Assembly: GCA_003254905.1 (NCBI GenBank)
Contig: QANU01107197.1
Coordinates: 1 to 64,000, forward strand
DNA from: Nissolia schottii
Lineage: Eukaryota; Streptophyta; Magnoliopsida; Fabales; Fabaceae
Length of the DNA stretch: 64,000 bases
Direction of reading: 5' to 3'
Position 1 is the first letter of the stretch. Each line of letters opens with the position of its first letter. This document shows positions 45,963-57,680 of this stretch, in pieces. The position numbers and the translations under genes are program-made. The notes beneath the pieces were generated by a model. The model saw only the letters and a program-made list of their open reading frames with translations, was not told the origin of the DNA and did not search any database.

Positions 45963-47391
45963 TGTGATGTCCCATTTCTAACACACTACTGCAGTAGTCC
46001 CCAAGTGCAGCAACGATATGGGCGAGGCATAGCGTTGCAACGGTATGGAGCAATCACAACGCTGATTGTGCACTATAGCAGTATGCTGGAGCCTCGTTGA
46101 CCTTGAGTGGCTTGAGGGGTTTTTCCTCCCCCTAATAAAACTACGATTGCTAACTTCCTTCAGAGCTTTCAAGGTTTCACTCAATGTTGGGACTTTAGCT
46201 CAAGTTTTCTTTGTGAAGACGCAGCGTCTTCACCTGGGGTAGTTTTTAGTCTTTTGGGTGGCTTAGACTAGTTGGCCCCAGTGCCACTACTGTTGTAGTA
46301 GTAACACTGTGGTAATGCTGGCTCACTGTACTGATGCCATTTCACTACAACAACGCGCTATAGTAGTAGTTTTCCTTTAGTTTGAGTTTTCTTATGGTGT
46401 GATGCTTGTTGGCCAATCTAGTGCCAATGCTACGCTGCTTGGAGCTTCCAGGGCCAGTGCTCCTTAATTCCAGACCATTCAAGGTGAGTAGAAGTCCCAG
46501 TGGATTGACAATTGTTCTGTTTTGAGGTACCATCAATATATTCAGTTTTGTTTATATGTTCTAGTTATTTATTTAATTATTTATGTAGTTATTTAATTGT
46601 TTATTTATGTATGCTTTAATTGCATGTGTAGGCTTAGATAGAGATTTATATGCTTAGATATGATATGCTAGGATTTCCTAATGAGTTGAAACTTAGGATA
46701 TGTTGAGTTTAATAACTAGTAAGTAGCAACAAGTCGTAGTTAGATCACCAACATTAATTAATATTATAATCAGTAATTTGTGTGCACCCTAGGATAGCAG
46801 ACTTATGATTTCAGTATTATAATTAATTGTTGTACATAAGTTCTTTGGCATGAGTTCAGTGTGATTGGTTAGCCCCAGATACAGGTTTAGCGTACCCATA
46901 GATTCTCAGCATACCGTACGAGTTTAGCGTACCCTTTTCCTTAGTAACACAAAGAACTATCCTGGCAAAGTAAGATTAGACTTGTTTCTCCTTGACCGAG
47001 ATTGAGACCCATCTCTCCAAGACCCCTCATGTGGAGGTAGAAAGATTTACTCAATAATTCTTCTCAGTATAACATAGTATCCTCAGTATAACTCAGACAG
47101 TAGTATCCTCAGTATAACTCAGACAGTAGTATTGTATACCTAATATACAGTTGTTGTTCGTTATTTAGTTATCTATTTATTTCGAGTTAATTATATACAT
47201 GTTTATTATGTCCTAGATAGTTTAGGTAAGATCCCAGATTTCGCGTAGTTATTATCAAATATTTTTTAATTTATGGATTCTGTTGTAAACTACTTAGATG
47301 ATATTTATGATTATTCAGATTTAGTATAATGTACAATTTAGGGGATTACTCTGGAACCTTGCTCATAATATAGGGTACCGATACCCTAACA
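45963..47391 (+). repeat. 3' LTR of the older gypsy element
   Basis: Starts TGTGATGTCCC after the polypurine tract and probably ends CCCTAACA at 47391. The right limit is inferred from sequence style; no 5' LTR or target duplication is available to confirm it. It is related to 22116-23960. It contains a perfect hairpin GTGAAGACGC-A-GCGTCTTCAC at 46213-46233 and a donor-like AAG|GTGAGT near 46484. Confidence 0.7.
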
Positions 47392-48464
47392 TAAATTATT
47401 ATTTGTTAGATGTAGTACATATTATACTTATTTTAATTTTTTTAAAAAATTATTTTTTTAATTTATTAGCCAACCATTTGATGGCGTGAGCAATATATTA
47501 ATACCTATACAAAGAAAGAAAAACCATAATTTAGTATTTATTTAATAAATTGTATGATTGTATTTAGTAATGTTAGGAGCTTACGGAGGAGGGATTACTT
47601 GCAATCACTAACTGAATTTGGGATTGACATTTAATGTCCCTCACGCGAACAACAAACGGCTTCCTTTATTGTTGTTGTTCCCATTTTGTAGTGAAGCCTT
47701 GCTTTCATCACTGGTCTCTGATTTATCGTGCGTCTTCCATTTCTGTTTGGTTTCCTTGGTTCCTCTCTTTGGTGGTGTTTGTAATTCATCCCGGGATTGT
47801 CCTCTCTTTCATTGCTGGTTCAGTTTGAGTTAGTTCATATGTGGTTTTTTCCAAGACAGTTGGGGTTGTGCTCATTGTTGTGGTCCCTTCTTTCCCTTCG
47901 ATCGCATCCGCTTTTTGATGTTGTTCTCAGACCCCTTCCGAAAATCGGCGGAGGTTGAGGGATCTGCTACTGTTAGATTAGGCAGTCCAGCTATAAGTTT
48001 CTCAGTAAGTTTCTCACCCTTCTTTAACTTGTTTCTATTTCTTGGGTTGGTGCTGTTTCCTCACTACTCACTACAAGCGTCCTTTTTGTTGCTTGTGTTG
48101 ACTCCGATGTGTTTGTTGATATGTTTTGATGAATCTTTCTTGATGAGTTTCCCGATCAGGCTATTTTGGCAATCTTCGATGCCCTCTGCTACGTCGCCCT
48201 CCTCATAGGGGATGTCCTCTTCCTCCTCTTGGCGTCGGTGCTCCTCACAATCCTCCATTGGGTCTCCTTCTATCGTATTCATCAAAAGCAAAGAGGTTAG
48301 AGATTTTGGCTGCACAGGGCGATTTTTCCTCTCAATCGACGATGGATGGGTTAGGGATTACTACACTCTCTGTGTCCTCTGGGAGCAGAACAGAGATAGG
48401 ATTTCTCTTTTTGGGGATCAAATTAGTTTATGCCTTAAGCGAAATGTAGATAAATAGTCATATA
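47392..48464. other. Unassigned interval
   Basis: AT-rich at first, then a stretch (47610-48440) with several overlapping frames of 60-97 codons and no recognised domain. It could be unrelated genomic DNA or a degenerate gene fragment. Confidence 0.35.
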
Positions 48465-50490
48465 TCATATATAAAATATTAAGTTTGGACAATTTTCCAC
48501 CTCAAAATGCTGCTGTGTCATTTTCTTGGTTTTTTGAATTTTTTTAAAAAATATTTTAGTTTGTTACTGCTTTAATTTTTTATTTATTGATTTTTCTTTT
48601 ATTCATTTTTTGTTTTGTTCATGTTCTCAATGGTTCAATGGCAGTGGTGATTTTGAGAAGGATGGAGGAAATGAGAAGCTCCTATTTACCATACTGTCAT
48701 TGCAGTTTTCACGGACACTTTGTTGTGGGTGACCAAACAACTCAGGTCAATTTTTCCCTCAGTTTGGTTTGTTGATTTTGCCTATTGGTCTTTCATTGCT
48801 TGCTTCCCTTCATTTCATCTCCTACTCTTATTGTTGTGGTTAATTTTATTGCATCTCTAAATTCATCTGTGTATTATTTTTGTCGTTCTCTCTGTGTTAA
48901 GATTTGTCAATAATATGTTGGGTTCTTCACATGAAAGGCGTGAAATTTCTGCAATTTTTTATATATAAATCAGTTAATTTTGTATATAGAAAAATCAGTT
49001 CCTTTATAAATTAGTTCATGGTTCCTGATTTGAGAACGCCTCATGGTTGATTTGGGAATTTTTTGTTATGACAGGAAGCCTTGGTCCAACCGAAAATTTA
49101 CTCTTTATGTCATCATACGAACCCTAATTGATATGCTAAGTGTGTTGGGTGGGTGGTGGTAGGATTCCATTCATAAATGCTGTATATGTAGTTAGAAGAT
49201 AAGCTGAGCTGAGCTGAGCTTGAGTTTTGTCAAGTCAGAGTGATAATTTGTTGATTCTTAATTTAATGTATTATTGCGAAATTGAGACTTGATCCCAATG
49301 TGCTTCTTGCAGCTTCATAGTGTAATGGAACGTTTAAATGAGTTTGGCTGAACTGCTTGGTCCTTACTGGTTTTCTTTCTAATTTTCTTTATTAAATTGC
49401 ACTTACTGAATTTGACTTTACTTCTGTAATGCAGGGATCTATTGTCCAAGCCCATTGTACTATGTAAGGAAGAATTATTTTCTGAAATATACATATAATA
49501 ATTTTATTAGTGTTACGGGGAAAAGTTTCACGTTTTTGTATTTTTCTTCGTTTGCAGCGTGTGGTCATGTATCTTGTTTCTGATGTTACCCAAAAGCACA
49601 GAAATACCTTTGACGACAGGGGTGAGGAGGAAGACGACTTTGTCGAGCTCAGATCTTTTCAAGCGAATCCAAAACAACCGCAAAGACTGCCACAGCCACC
49701 GCCCAAAGTTGACGCCACTACCATTTCACAAGCACGAGTCACCACTGTGTGAGCCGCAGCCACCACCGTGTGTTGCTGACGCCGTGAAGGGGAAGAATAG
49801 GTATTTCAACGAAGACAGGGACAGCGATAGCACGCATCTCGAACCTCAAGCTCTATTAGCATTTCAACCATGAACGAAAATGGAACACGACAATAAAAAA
49901 ATCTAGGTACTCCTATTTTATGGGCACCTTTTATTTGTTCTAAATTTTCCATCAAAGATTCCTTTGCCACATTTTCTCAATTTAAGTGTTGTTTATTTCA
50001 AATTCAAGCCCCATTTGCTGCCTTTGTGTGTTTTGTTTGTTAAATGATCATTTTTACACCAGGGTTATAGAGTGAACGACCAAGGGTGAGACTGAATTTA
50101 GTGGTTTTGTTGCATGGTTATTATGTGGAACATTTGGTTTTAGTAATTATGGTTTGGGGATTTTGTTTTGGTTTGACAGTGCACAGAACTAATACCGGAA
50201 TTGCTCGAATTTGATCCCTATTTCTCTTTATCGGGATACTTTGTTCTAAACTCTTAAGTTATTGAATGATTCTCTTCTTACATATATGATTGCTCTTCTG
50301 ATAGTGTGATTAATATTGCATGAAATTGTTGCACTTTCTCTCTTGTCAGGTATGAAGCTGAAATAAGGTCCTAATATGTTTAGTTACTCTTTTTATTGGC
50401 ATATCTGTTTTTTTGCTTATGAAATTTGATATTGCAAGAAAAAAAATTTGTGGTTGATAACACTTGCAGTTATAATTGCCTCCCTTCTAA
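48465..50490 (+). mobile_element. Helitron-like unit 1 (left, plus strand)
   Basis: The right end is firm: a short stem ATAAC/GTTAT, 13 bases, then CTAA at 50487-50490, followed at once by the TC start of the next unit. The left end is inferred from TCATATATAAAATATTAAGT at 48465, which resembles the start of unit 2. The part from about 49440 on matches the units on the right side in inverted orientation. An exon-like 80-codon frame at 49510-49752 has an acidic stretch (GEEEDDFVEL) and may be a captured host fragment. Confidence 0.5.
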
Positions 50491-50834
50491 TCTAATATCT
50501 AATATATTATATTAAATTTGGACAATTCCCCGCAAAATGATAAATTTACATGTTTGATTTTTATTAATTGATTTTACTTTCCCTTTTTTCCTCCTGGTTG
50601 CAGGTGATTTCGGTAGTTATGGTGATTTCCTCCATGGCGATTTCCTCCATCCATTCAAAGTAGAATTTATTTCAAAGCATAGTTTTTTTTTTTTTTTTTC
50701 CTTTTTCACTCACTTTCCTTTTATTTCATCTTTTTTTTTTCTCCTTTTCCTTTCTACAGGTTCCATTTTACAAACCCTTATTTGTTGTAATCTTTTCTTT
50801 CTTTCCTGATTGTTTTTCCATATTTCATTTCACC

Positions 50835-50996
50835 ATGGCGATGGATCATGACGGCTACTTGGATGACGAAGTGGCAAAGGGTTCCCAGATGGGGGTTGTA
50901 GGGTTGGAGTCAGTGACCCTTTTCGTCCATGATGTTGCAACCGAACATGATGTGCGCCAACGAGATGTTGCTTATTTGCCGCTCAGGTTGCGTTGA
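50835..50996 (+). CDS. Small conserved frame in the Helitron-like unit, 53 residues
   Basis: ATG 50835 to TGA 50994-50996. The product begins MAMDHDGYLDDEVAKGSQ and I do not recognise it. Two other copies exist on the minus strand: 63496-63657, with the same length, and 60386-60535, with a 12-bp deletion that keeps the frame. An open frame kept in three copies is suggestive, yet 53 codons is short. It might be a first exon captured from a host gene. Confidence 0.35.
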   Translation: MAMDHDGYLDDEVAKGSQMGVVGLESVTLFVHDVATEHDVRQRDVAYLPLRLR

Positions 50997-51061
50997 CAGA
51001 GTGTAAAGTACAATGGTGTGGATGCTTCAAGTGGTAATCTTTTTTATGATATACTGAAGTT

Positions 51062-52815
51062 TTATTTATTCTATGTGTATCTTTTAGTTTTCTTTCTTCG
51101 ATCATTGGTAGTTTTTTGATTGAAAATATTAGTCCCATTTTCATTTCATTGAAAAAAGATGTAAATAGAAATTGTTTTTCAATTACTTTGTTCATCCAGG
51201 TCAAGAAACGTGATTGTGTTAGGCATTAAGTTGAAACTGGCTCTATTTTTCTTCGGTAAACTTGAAATTGGTTCTATGGCATGAAGTTTAATTTGCAAAA
51301 GACAAATTATAGTTTGAGTTACGATTTGTCTATTTGTACATGTTACATTGTAATGGGTCCATCTAGTTTCATGTCTGTTATTTATATTGTTGCTATTATT
51401 GGCAACAAAATTTGAATGGAAGCTATCGAGTTTGTTTCAAGTCTCTTCTTGAAGCCAATTTTCTGACTCCATTGCTTCGCGTCATGCAGTGACGGTAATT
51501 TCTAATTCCTCTTTTTTTACTTCCTTTGTTTATTTATTCTATGTGTATCTTTTAGTTTTCTTTCTTCGATCATTAGTAGTTTTTTGATTGAAAATATTAG
51601 TCCAAATTTCATTTCATTGAAAAAAGATGTAAATAGAAATTGTTTTTCAATTACTTTGTTCATCTAGGTCAAGGTGCAAGCTTTATTTGACATAAACTTG
51701 ATTGTGTTAGGCATTAAGTTGAAACTGCCTCTATTTTTCTTTTTTTTTCTTTGGTAAACTTGAAATTGGTTCTATGGCATGAAGTTTAATTTGCAAAAGA
51801 CAAATTATAGTTTGAGTTACGATTTGTCTATTTGTACATGTTACATTGTAATGGGTCCATTTATTTTCATGTCTGTTATTTATATTGATATTATTGGCAG
51901 CAAAATTTGAATGGAAGCTATCAAGTTTGTTTCAAGTCCCTTCTTGAAGCCAATTCTCTGACTCCATTGCTTCACGTCATGTAGTGCCATTAATTTCTAA
52001 TTCCTCTTTTTTTCACTTTCTTTGTTTATTTATTCTATGTGTATCTTTTAGTTTTCTTTCTTCAATCATTGGTAGATTTCTTCAATCGTTGAAAAAAGAT
52101 GTAAATAGAAATTGTTTTTCAATTACTTTGTTCATTGCAAGCTATATTTGACATAAACTTGATTGTGTTAGGCATTAAGTTGAAACTGGCTTTATTTTTC
52201 TTTTATTTTTTCTTTGGTAAACTTGAAATTGGTTCTATGGCATGAAGTTTAATTTGCAAAAGACAAATTATTGTTTGAGTTACGATTTGTCTATTTGTAC
52301 ATGTTACATTGTAATGGGTCCATCTATTTTCATGTCTGTTATTTATATTGTTGATATTACTAGCAGCAAAATTTGAATGGAAGCTATCGAGTTTGTTTCA
52401 AGCCCCTTCTTGAAGCCAATTTTCTGACTCCATTGCTTCGCGTCATGCAGTGGCGGTAATTTCTAATTCCTCTTTATTTACTTTCTTTGTTTATTTATTC
52501 TGTGTGTATCTTTTAGTTTTCTTTCTTCAATCATTGGTAGATTTTTGATTGAAAATATTAGTCCCAATTTCATTTCATTGGAAAAAGATGTAAATAAAAA
52601 TTGTTTTTCAATTACTTTGTTCATCTAGGTCAAGTTGCAGGCTTTATTTGACATAAACTTGATTGTGTTAGGCATTAAGTTGAAACTGCCTCTATTTTTC
52701 TTTTTTTTTTCTTTGGTAAACTTGAAATTGGTTCTATGGCATGAAGTTTAATTTGCAAGACAAATTATAGTTTGAGTTACGATTTGTCTTTTTGTACATG
52801 TTACATTGTACTATG
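51062..52815 (+). repeat. Internal tandem repeat, about 470 bp x 4
   Basis: Units begin 'ttatttattctatgtgtatc' near 51062, 51530, 52025 and 52491. Each includes 'ggcattaagttgaaactg', 'catgttacattgtaatgggt' and 'ttgcttcgcgtcatgcag'. The third unit has an internal deletion. The inverted counterpart is at about 61680-63430. Confidence 0.85.
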
Positions 52816-53133
52816 TAAGGAAGAATTATTTTCTGAAATATACATATAATAATTTTATTAGTGTTACGAGGAAAAGTTTCACGTTTTTGTGTTTTTCTTC
52901 GTTACGCGGGAATAATGGGTATTTCAACGAAGAGAGGGACAGCGATAGCACGCATCTCGAACCTTAAGCTCTATTAGCATTTCAACCATGAACGAAAATG
53001 GAACAGACAATTAAAAAAATCTAGGTACTCCTATTTTATGGGCACCTTTTATTTGTTCTAAATTTTCCATCAAAGATCCCTTTGCCAGATTTTCCTCAAT
53101 TTAAGTGTTGTTTATTTCAAATTCAAGCCCCAT

Positions 53134-54493
53134 GGACCAATGCAAGCAGCTCTCTCACGTTTTCTCTCTCCTCATTTGGTCCAAGTGTTTGATCAAAAGT
53201 CAAAGGATGACAAAGCATCCTTATCTTTTGATTTTTATTTTATTTTTCCTTTTTCTTTTTCATTAAATTTTGTGACCATAATTGGCCCAAGGCCACGGCC
53301 TCCTAGGCCTATAAATAGCCCTCCTATGGCTTTAATTTCCTCACTTTCTCATCTCTAAGCCTCTGCTCAAATTCGTTCTATTCAAAAACGCTGTCAAAAA
53401 TCGGGAAACTAGCCAGGAAAGCTATATGCTCGGGGAAACCTTGCCTCACCCTCCTAACCATCCAAAAAACTCTAAGGAAGTGGGTAAACCTAGCTTGCTT
53501 ACCTCCTTGGTGACTTATGTGTTACGGTGAACTGTTGTGTATTATGTTAGATATGCTAGGTTAATGATGTACGTATGGTTTTGATGTGTTCTTTGAGCTG
53601 AATAATGTTGTATTGTGGTTGTTGGAGCTTGTGGAAAAGCCCTAAGAAGAGGACTTGGGAAAGGGTTGGAAGAAAAGCAAAATAGCAAGGGAGAAGCCCT
53701 AAGTCACGCCCAGGGCACTGAGCGGCCTCCAAGGTCTAGTTAGCGGCTCTGGGCCTGAACCTAGGAAATGTTTTGGAAAATGATTCTCTGACCTGGGATG
53801 CTTTAGGGGCCGCTCACCGCTGAGCGGCCTGAAACATGATTTTCCCATTGAGACCCGGATAGGGGTGTTGAGCAACCCAGGAAGCTCTAGGTCACCAAAC
53901 TAACTTGAGCCAAGGGATGAATATTTATGAAAATTATCTTGGGTCGCACTTTTCCAACAAGCACTGATATGTATGATTATGTGTACCATTGAATATGGTT
54001 ATGCTTATGATGAGGTGCATCATGAGGGAGGATTATGCTGAGCTGCAGGAGGAGCTGTGGATGACGGAGCACGGTGTAGAGGTTGTTGTGGACAAACTAA
54101 GGAAGCTGAGAAATAACCCTTTATTTTGTGGAGAGAACAATGTATTCTGGCGAACATGCTGTGTATATGTAAATTATTATAATAATATGTGGATTGTTGC
54201 AAATATATGTGATGGACCATGTGTTTGCTTCTCTAACTAATCATACTATGCTTGAGTAATAGTCGTAAGTCCAATGCTCTATCGTTTGTATTACACTTCC
54301 CTTGTTCAAGCGCGGCTCATACTTTATGAAATAAGTCATAAGCAGAAAAAGTTTTAAAACAAAGGATTCATATTTTCCCTAATCAAGTATTTTTAAAGGT
54401 TGTAAAGGACTACAAGTATTCCCACCAATTACTTAACAACCTAGTGACCATTGCATACGACTTAAGCGTAAGCTCCTAGCTAAGGTTGTTACA
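53134..54493 (+). repeat. 5' LTR of the second gypsy element, first ~375 bp missing
   Basis: Ends GGTTGTTACA at 54493, just before the primer site. TATAAATA at 53310-53317 is a likely promoter. Donor-like AAG|TGGGTAAAC lies near 53480. Compared with the inverted copy at 58530-59779 about 375 bp is absent at the left. The sequence contains repeated 'gctgagcggcc' motifs. Confidence 0.8.
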
Positions 54494-54495
54494 GT

Positions 54496-54507
54496 TGGTA
54501 TTAGAGC
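54496..54507 (+). other. Primer-binding site (initiator Met tRNA)
   Basis: TGGTATTAGAGC, two bases after the LTR end. Identical to the site at 37181. Confidence 0.9.
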
Positions 54508-54663
54508 AGTTTGGTCCAAGTGAGCCTAACGACTGAGCTGTACTATGCTTTCGAGCATGATAACGGTGTATGTTTCTACTAAGTTGCATGTGCTAAATAG
54601 ATGTGTACTAGCTTTTCTTGAGTCTGATCAACTCAGTATTTATGCAGGTGCAGTAAAGCAGCC

Positions 54664-55735
54664 ATGCCACCCTGTAGAGATCCTACACAGCATATCGATG
54701 AGTATGCAGGTCTTGCAGATCTAGTTCATGCGTTGGATCAAACGGCTGATCGCATGGCAGAGGCAACAACTCAAAGGAATGCAAACGGCACAAGAGCTGG
54801 ATTCTAGGATGTTTGCAGAGTTCCTGAGGATAAACCCCCTGTCTTTGACAGAACAATGGACTCAGATCAGATCCATTACTGGCTGAGGATGATCGAGGAG
54901 GTTTTCAAGGATATCTCTTGTAGTGAGGCACAAAAGATTTGGTTGGCCTCCTGAAGGTTGGAGAACGCTGCCTGAGAATGGTGGGACGTAAGCCAGCCCC
55001 TATTGGAACAATAAGGAGTTTCGATTGCGTGAAACCGATTCATTTCGACATTCTTGAACAAGTATTTCCCTCGCGAACTCAGGGATCAAAAGGAGGCCGA
55101 ATTTCTATACCTCAAGAAGGGTAAGATGACGGTTGCAGAATATACAGCCACCTTTTAGCAGGTATGCCGGTACTCTCGCACATATCAACTGAACCCCGAC
55201 GAGTAGTTGAAGTGTGGGAAGTATCAGAGGGGGCTGAAATCTGAGCTGCAAATGGTTATCAACATGTTAGGCATCCAAGATTATGCCATGCTTATGAATA
55301 AATGTCTGGCACAGGAAGCAGCAACAAGAAGTGTGGCAGAAGAACGGAATGAGCGGTACAAGAGAAAGATCGTAGAACAGAGTAGTTCCCAGTAGGAGCA
55401 AAGGAAGAAAGGATCCTTCCAGACCCCGTTTTTCCCCAGGGGCAAGGGACAGTACCAGCAGCCGCCGCAGCAAGCATTCATGCCACCACAGCCGAGTGGT
55501 GTTACAGGAAGTTCCGGTCAAGATACTCGAGCAGTCCAACCAAGAATAGAGCTCAGGCCGCCGTGTCCAAAATGTAGAAAGCTCCACTTAGGAGAATGCT
55601 TTGCAGGGCAAAATGTATGCTTTAAGTGTGGGAAGGGCGGCTACTTCGCCTTGCACCGCAACCTCACCGTCAGCCCAGCAACAAGGACGGGTCTTTACTC
55701 TATCCGCAGAAGAAGCGTAGGATGCGGAAGATCTA
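54664..55735 (+). pseudogene. gag, broken
   Basis: Starts MPPCRDPTQHI near 54664. Stops near 54806 and 54950 and later frameshifts break it. The gag core continues with DQIHYWLRMIEEVFK. A knuckle region at 55610-55660 reads CFKCGKGGYF, where the zinc-binding His is Tyr and the last Cys is out of frame, so zinc binding is lost. Confidence 0.8.
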
Positions 55736-56266
55736 ATCGTGGGTAAGTGCATGATGATGGGTAACACTTTGTCTGTGCTATATGACTCGGGAGCATCGCA
55801 CTCATTTATCTCCTATGATAACGTTAAGAAACTAAGTCTGTCTCCCATAGCATTACCCTGCATATTAAAGGTGTCCACACCTACCGCTCCACCTGTCGAG
55901 ACGTGTCTAGTATGTCTCAAGTGTCCACTCCAGCGACAGGACAGGATGTTTGTGACTGATCTTATATGTCTTCCCTTAGTAGGCCTAGACGTAATTCTAG
56001 GAATGGATTAGTTGTGTGACAACCGAGTGATCTTGGATTGCGCCAAGAAGCTGGTAACCTTTCCTCTTGTGGTCGCAACCATGACAGCCTCTAAGGGGGA
56101 ATTGGTAACCTTGTATTGCTGCCCATTAGAGAATCAGGGATACATCTTCTTAGCCTCATCCAAGGTGGAGACAAAGCAGGAGATCGCACATATCCCTGTA
56201 GTGTGCGAATACCCAAGCGTGTTCCCGGATGATATCCCGGAGTTTCCCCCGAAAAGAGAAGTGTAA
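55736..56266 (+). pseudogene. Aspartic protease region, one nonsense codon
   Basis: YDSGASHSFI near 55780 contains the catalytic Asp (D-S-G). The downstream flap region ends VILGMD followed by TAG at 56009-56011, in place of the usual Trp. The frame then continues to about 56266. Confidence 0.85.
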
Positions 56267-57160
56267 TTCTCCATTAGTTTGGTTCCGGAAGCGTGACCAA
56301 TCTCGATGTCGCCATACCGTATGCCAACGGTGGAGCTGCAGGAGTTGAAAAAGTAGTTGGAAGAACTGATGGTCAAACGGTTTATTCGACCTAGTGCGTT
56401 GCCGTGGGGAGCTCCAGTTTTATTCGTGAAAAAGAAGGATGGCTCGATGCGATTGTGCGTCGATTACCGGCAACTGAACAAAGTTACCATCAAGACTAAG
56501 TATCCGTTGTCGAGGATAGATGACCTGATGGATCAGCTGAGAGGCGCCGAGGTGTTCTTTAGGATTGATCTACGCTATGGCTACCATAAGATACGGGTCA
56601 TAGACAATCATATTTCGAAGACAGCCATCAAAACTCGTTATGGCCATTATGAGTTCATCGTGATGTCGTCCGGGTTGACTAATGCCCCTGCGATATTCAT
56701 GGATTATATGAACCGAAACTTCAGAGCCTACCTGGATGAATGCATGACAGTCTTTATAGATGATATTCTGGTGTACTCTAAGACTAAGGAGGATCATGCT
56801 AAGCATCTCAGATTAGTTCTTGACATCTTGAAGGATAAGCATTTGTACGCTAAGCTTTCTAAATGCGAGTTCTGGACCAATGAGGTGAAGTTCTTAGGGC
56901 ATGTGGTATCGGACCAGGGAATCTCAGTGGATCCAAGTAAGTTAGCAACAGTGAAAGACTGGGAAAAGCCCACCTCAGTCACAAATATCAGGAGCTTTTT
57001 GGGTTTTACGGGCTACTACCGAAGGTTTATCAAGGGGTTTTCTCAAATTGCATCACTCATTACTAAGCTCACCCGCAAAGGAGTTAAGTTCGAATGGTCA
57101 CTAGAATGCGAGGAGAGCTTCTGCAAGCTCAAGGAAAAGTTGACCACGTCCTCGTATTAA
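56267..57160 (+). pseudogene. Reverse transcriptase
   Basis: ORF 56357-57160 (267 codons) is intact after two stops just upstream. It includes [20 protein letters not shown] (fingers), [10 protein letters not shown] with the first catalytic Asp, SGLTNAP, and FIDDILVYS with the two catalytic Asp residues. [12 protein letters not shown] marks the connection region. The frame ends at 57160 because of a small lesion and RNase H follows in another frame. It copies element RNA into DNA when functional; here it is part of a broken polyprotein. Confidence 0.9.
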
Positions 57161-57500
57161 TTCTGTTTGACCCTCACACACTTTGTGAGGTATATTGTGA
57201 TGCCTTGAGCATTAGGTTAGGAGGCGTGCTCATGCAAAATCGCCAAGTGGTGGCTTATGCCTCCAGACAGCTGAGGTCCTATGAGGCAAATTATCCTACC
57301 CATGATTTGGAATTAGCAACTGTGGTTTTCGCGTTGCAAATCTGGAGGCACTATTTGTATGGAGTGCGGTTCGAGGTATTTTCAGACCATAATGGATGTC
57401 GATGGGATTCTTGAAAGACTATGATTTCGGTCTTAACTACTACCCCGGGAAGGCGAATGTGATAGCTGATGCACTGAGTAGAAAAGCATTACATATGGCC
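57161..57500 (+). pseudogene. RNase H region
   Basis: Reads [14 protein letters not shown] and [20 protein letters not shown] in the frame to 57414. The FSDHNG block is then shifted, with the usual ANVIADALSRKAL-type end present at about 57455-57490. RNase H normally removes RNA from the RNA-DNA hybrid. Confidence 0.85.
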
Positions 57501-57680
57501 TAGATGATGGTGGCGAAATCAAGACTGCTAGAAGACTTTCGAGACCTTAACTTGAGGATTTCCTTGCAACCCAACAGTATCAAGTTAGGCCAGCTGCAAA
57601 TTTCTAGCGAATTCAAGCGGAGGATAATGGAGGCCTAGAAGCATAGCCAAGAGGACCTGTGGCAAAAGTTTACAAAGGCC

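Larger units (their letters stand above)
33100..47391 (+). mobile_element. Decayed chromodomain-type Ty3/gypsy element, split by a nested element
   Basis: The order is gag zinc-knuckle remnant, protease, start of RT, [9.2-kb insertion], rest of RT, RNase H, integrase, chromodomain-like C-terminus, polypurine tract, 3' LTR. This is the Ty3/gypsy order, and the C-terminus points to a chromovirus. The 5' LTR and most of gag are missing; homology begins abruptly near 33100. Many stops and frameshifts make it inactive. Without the insertion the remnant is about 5 kb. Confidence 0.85.
50491..53133 (+). mobile_element. Helitron-like unit 2 (left), truncated
   Basis: It starts TCTAATATCTAATATATTAT directly after the CTAA of unit 1, as tandem Helitrons do. 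It matches 63996-61340 on the opposite strand nearly base for base. It is cut short at GCCCCAT (53127-53133), where it is fused to the interior of a gypsy LTR. It contains a 53-codon frame and four copies of a ~470-bp repeat. No helicase (Rep/Hel) gene is present, so it is non-autonomous. Confidence 0.55.

Noticed and set aside
47618..48457. Host gene made of several overlapping short frames
   Set aside because: No domain, no convincing splice chain and strongly overlapping frames; left as unassigned.
53989..54240. 83-codon frame in the second gypsy LTR as another acidic LTR protein
   Set aside because: It has an acidic patch and a CTGCAG acceptor-like site at 54048, but the tail is not acidic and the stop is at a different distance from the LTR end, so I did not count it with the others.
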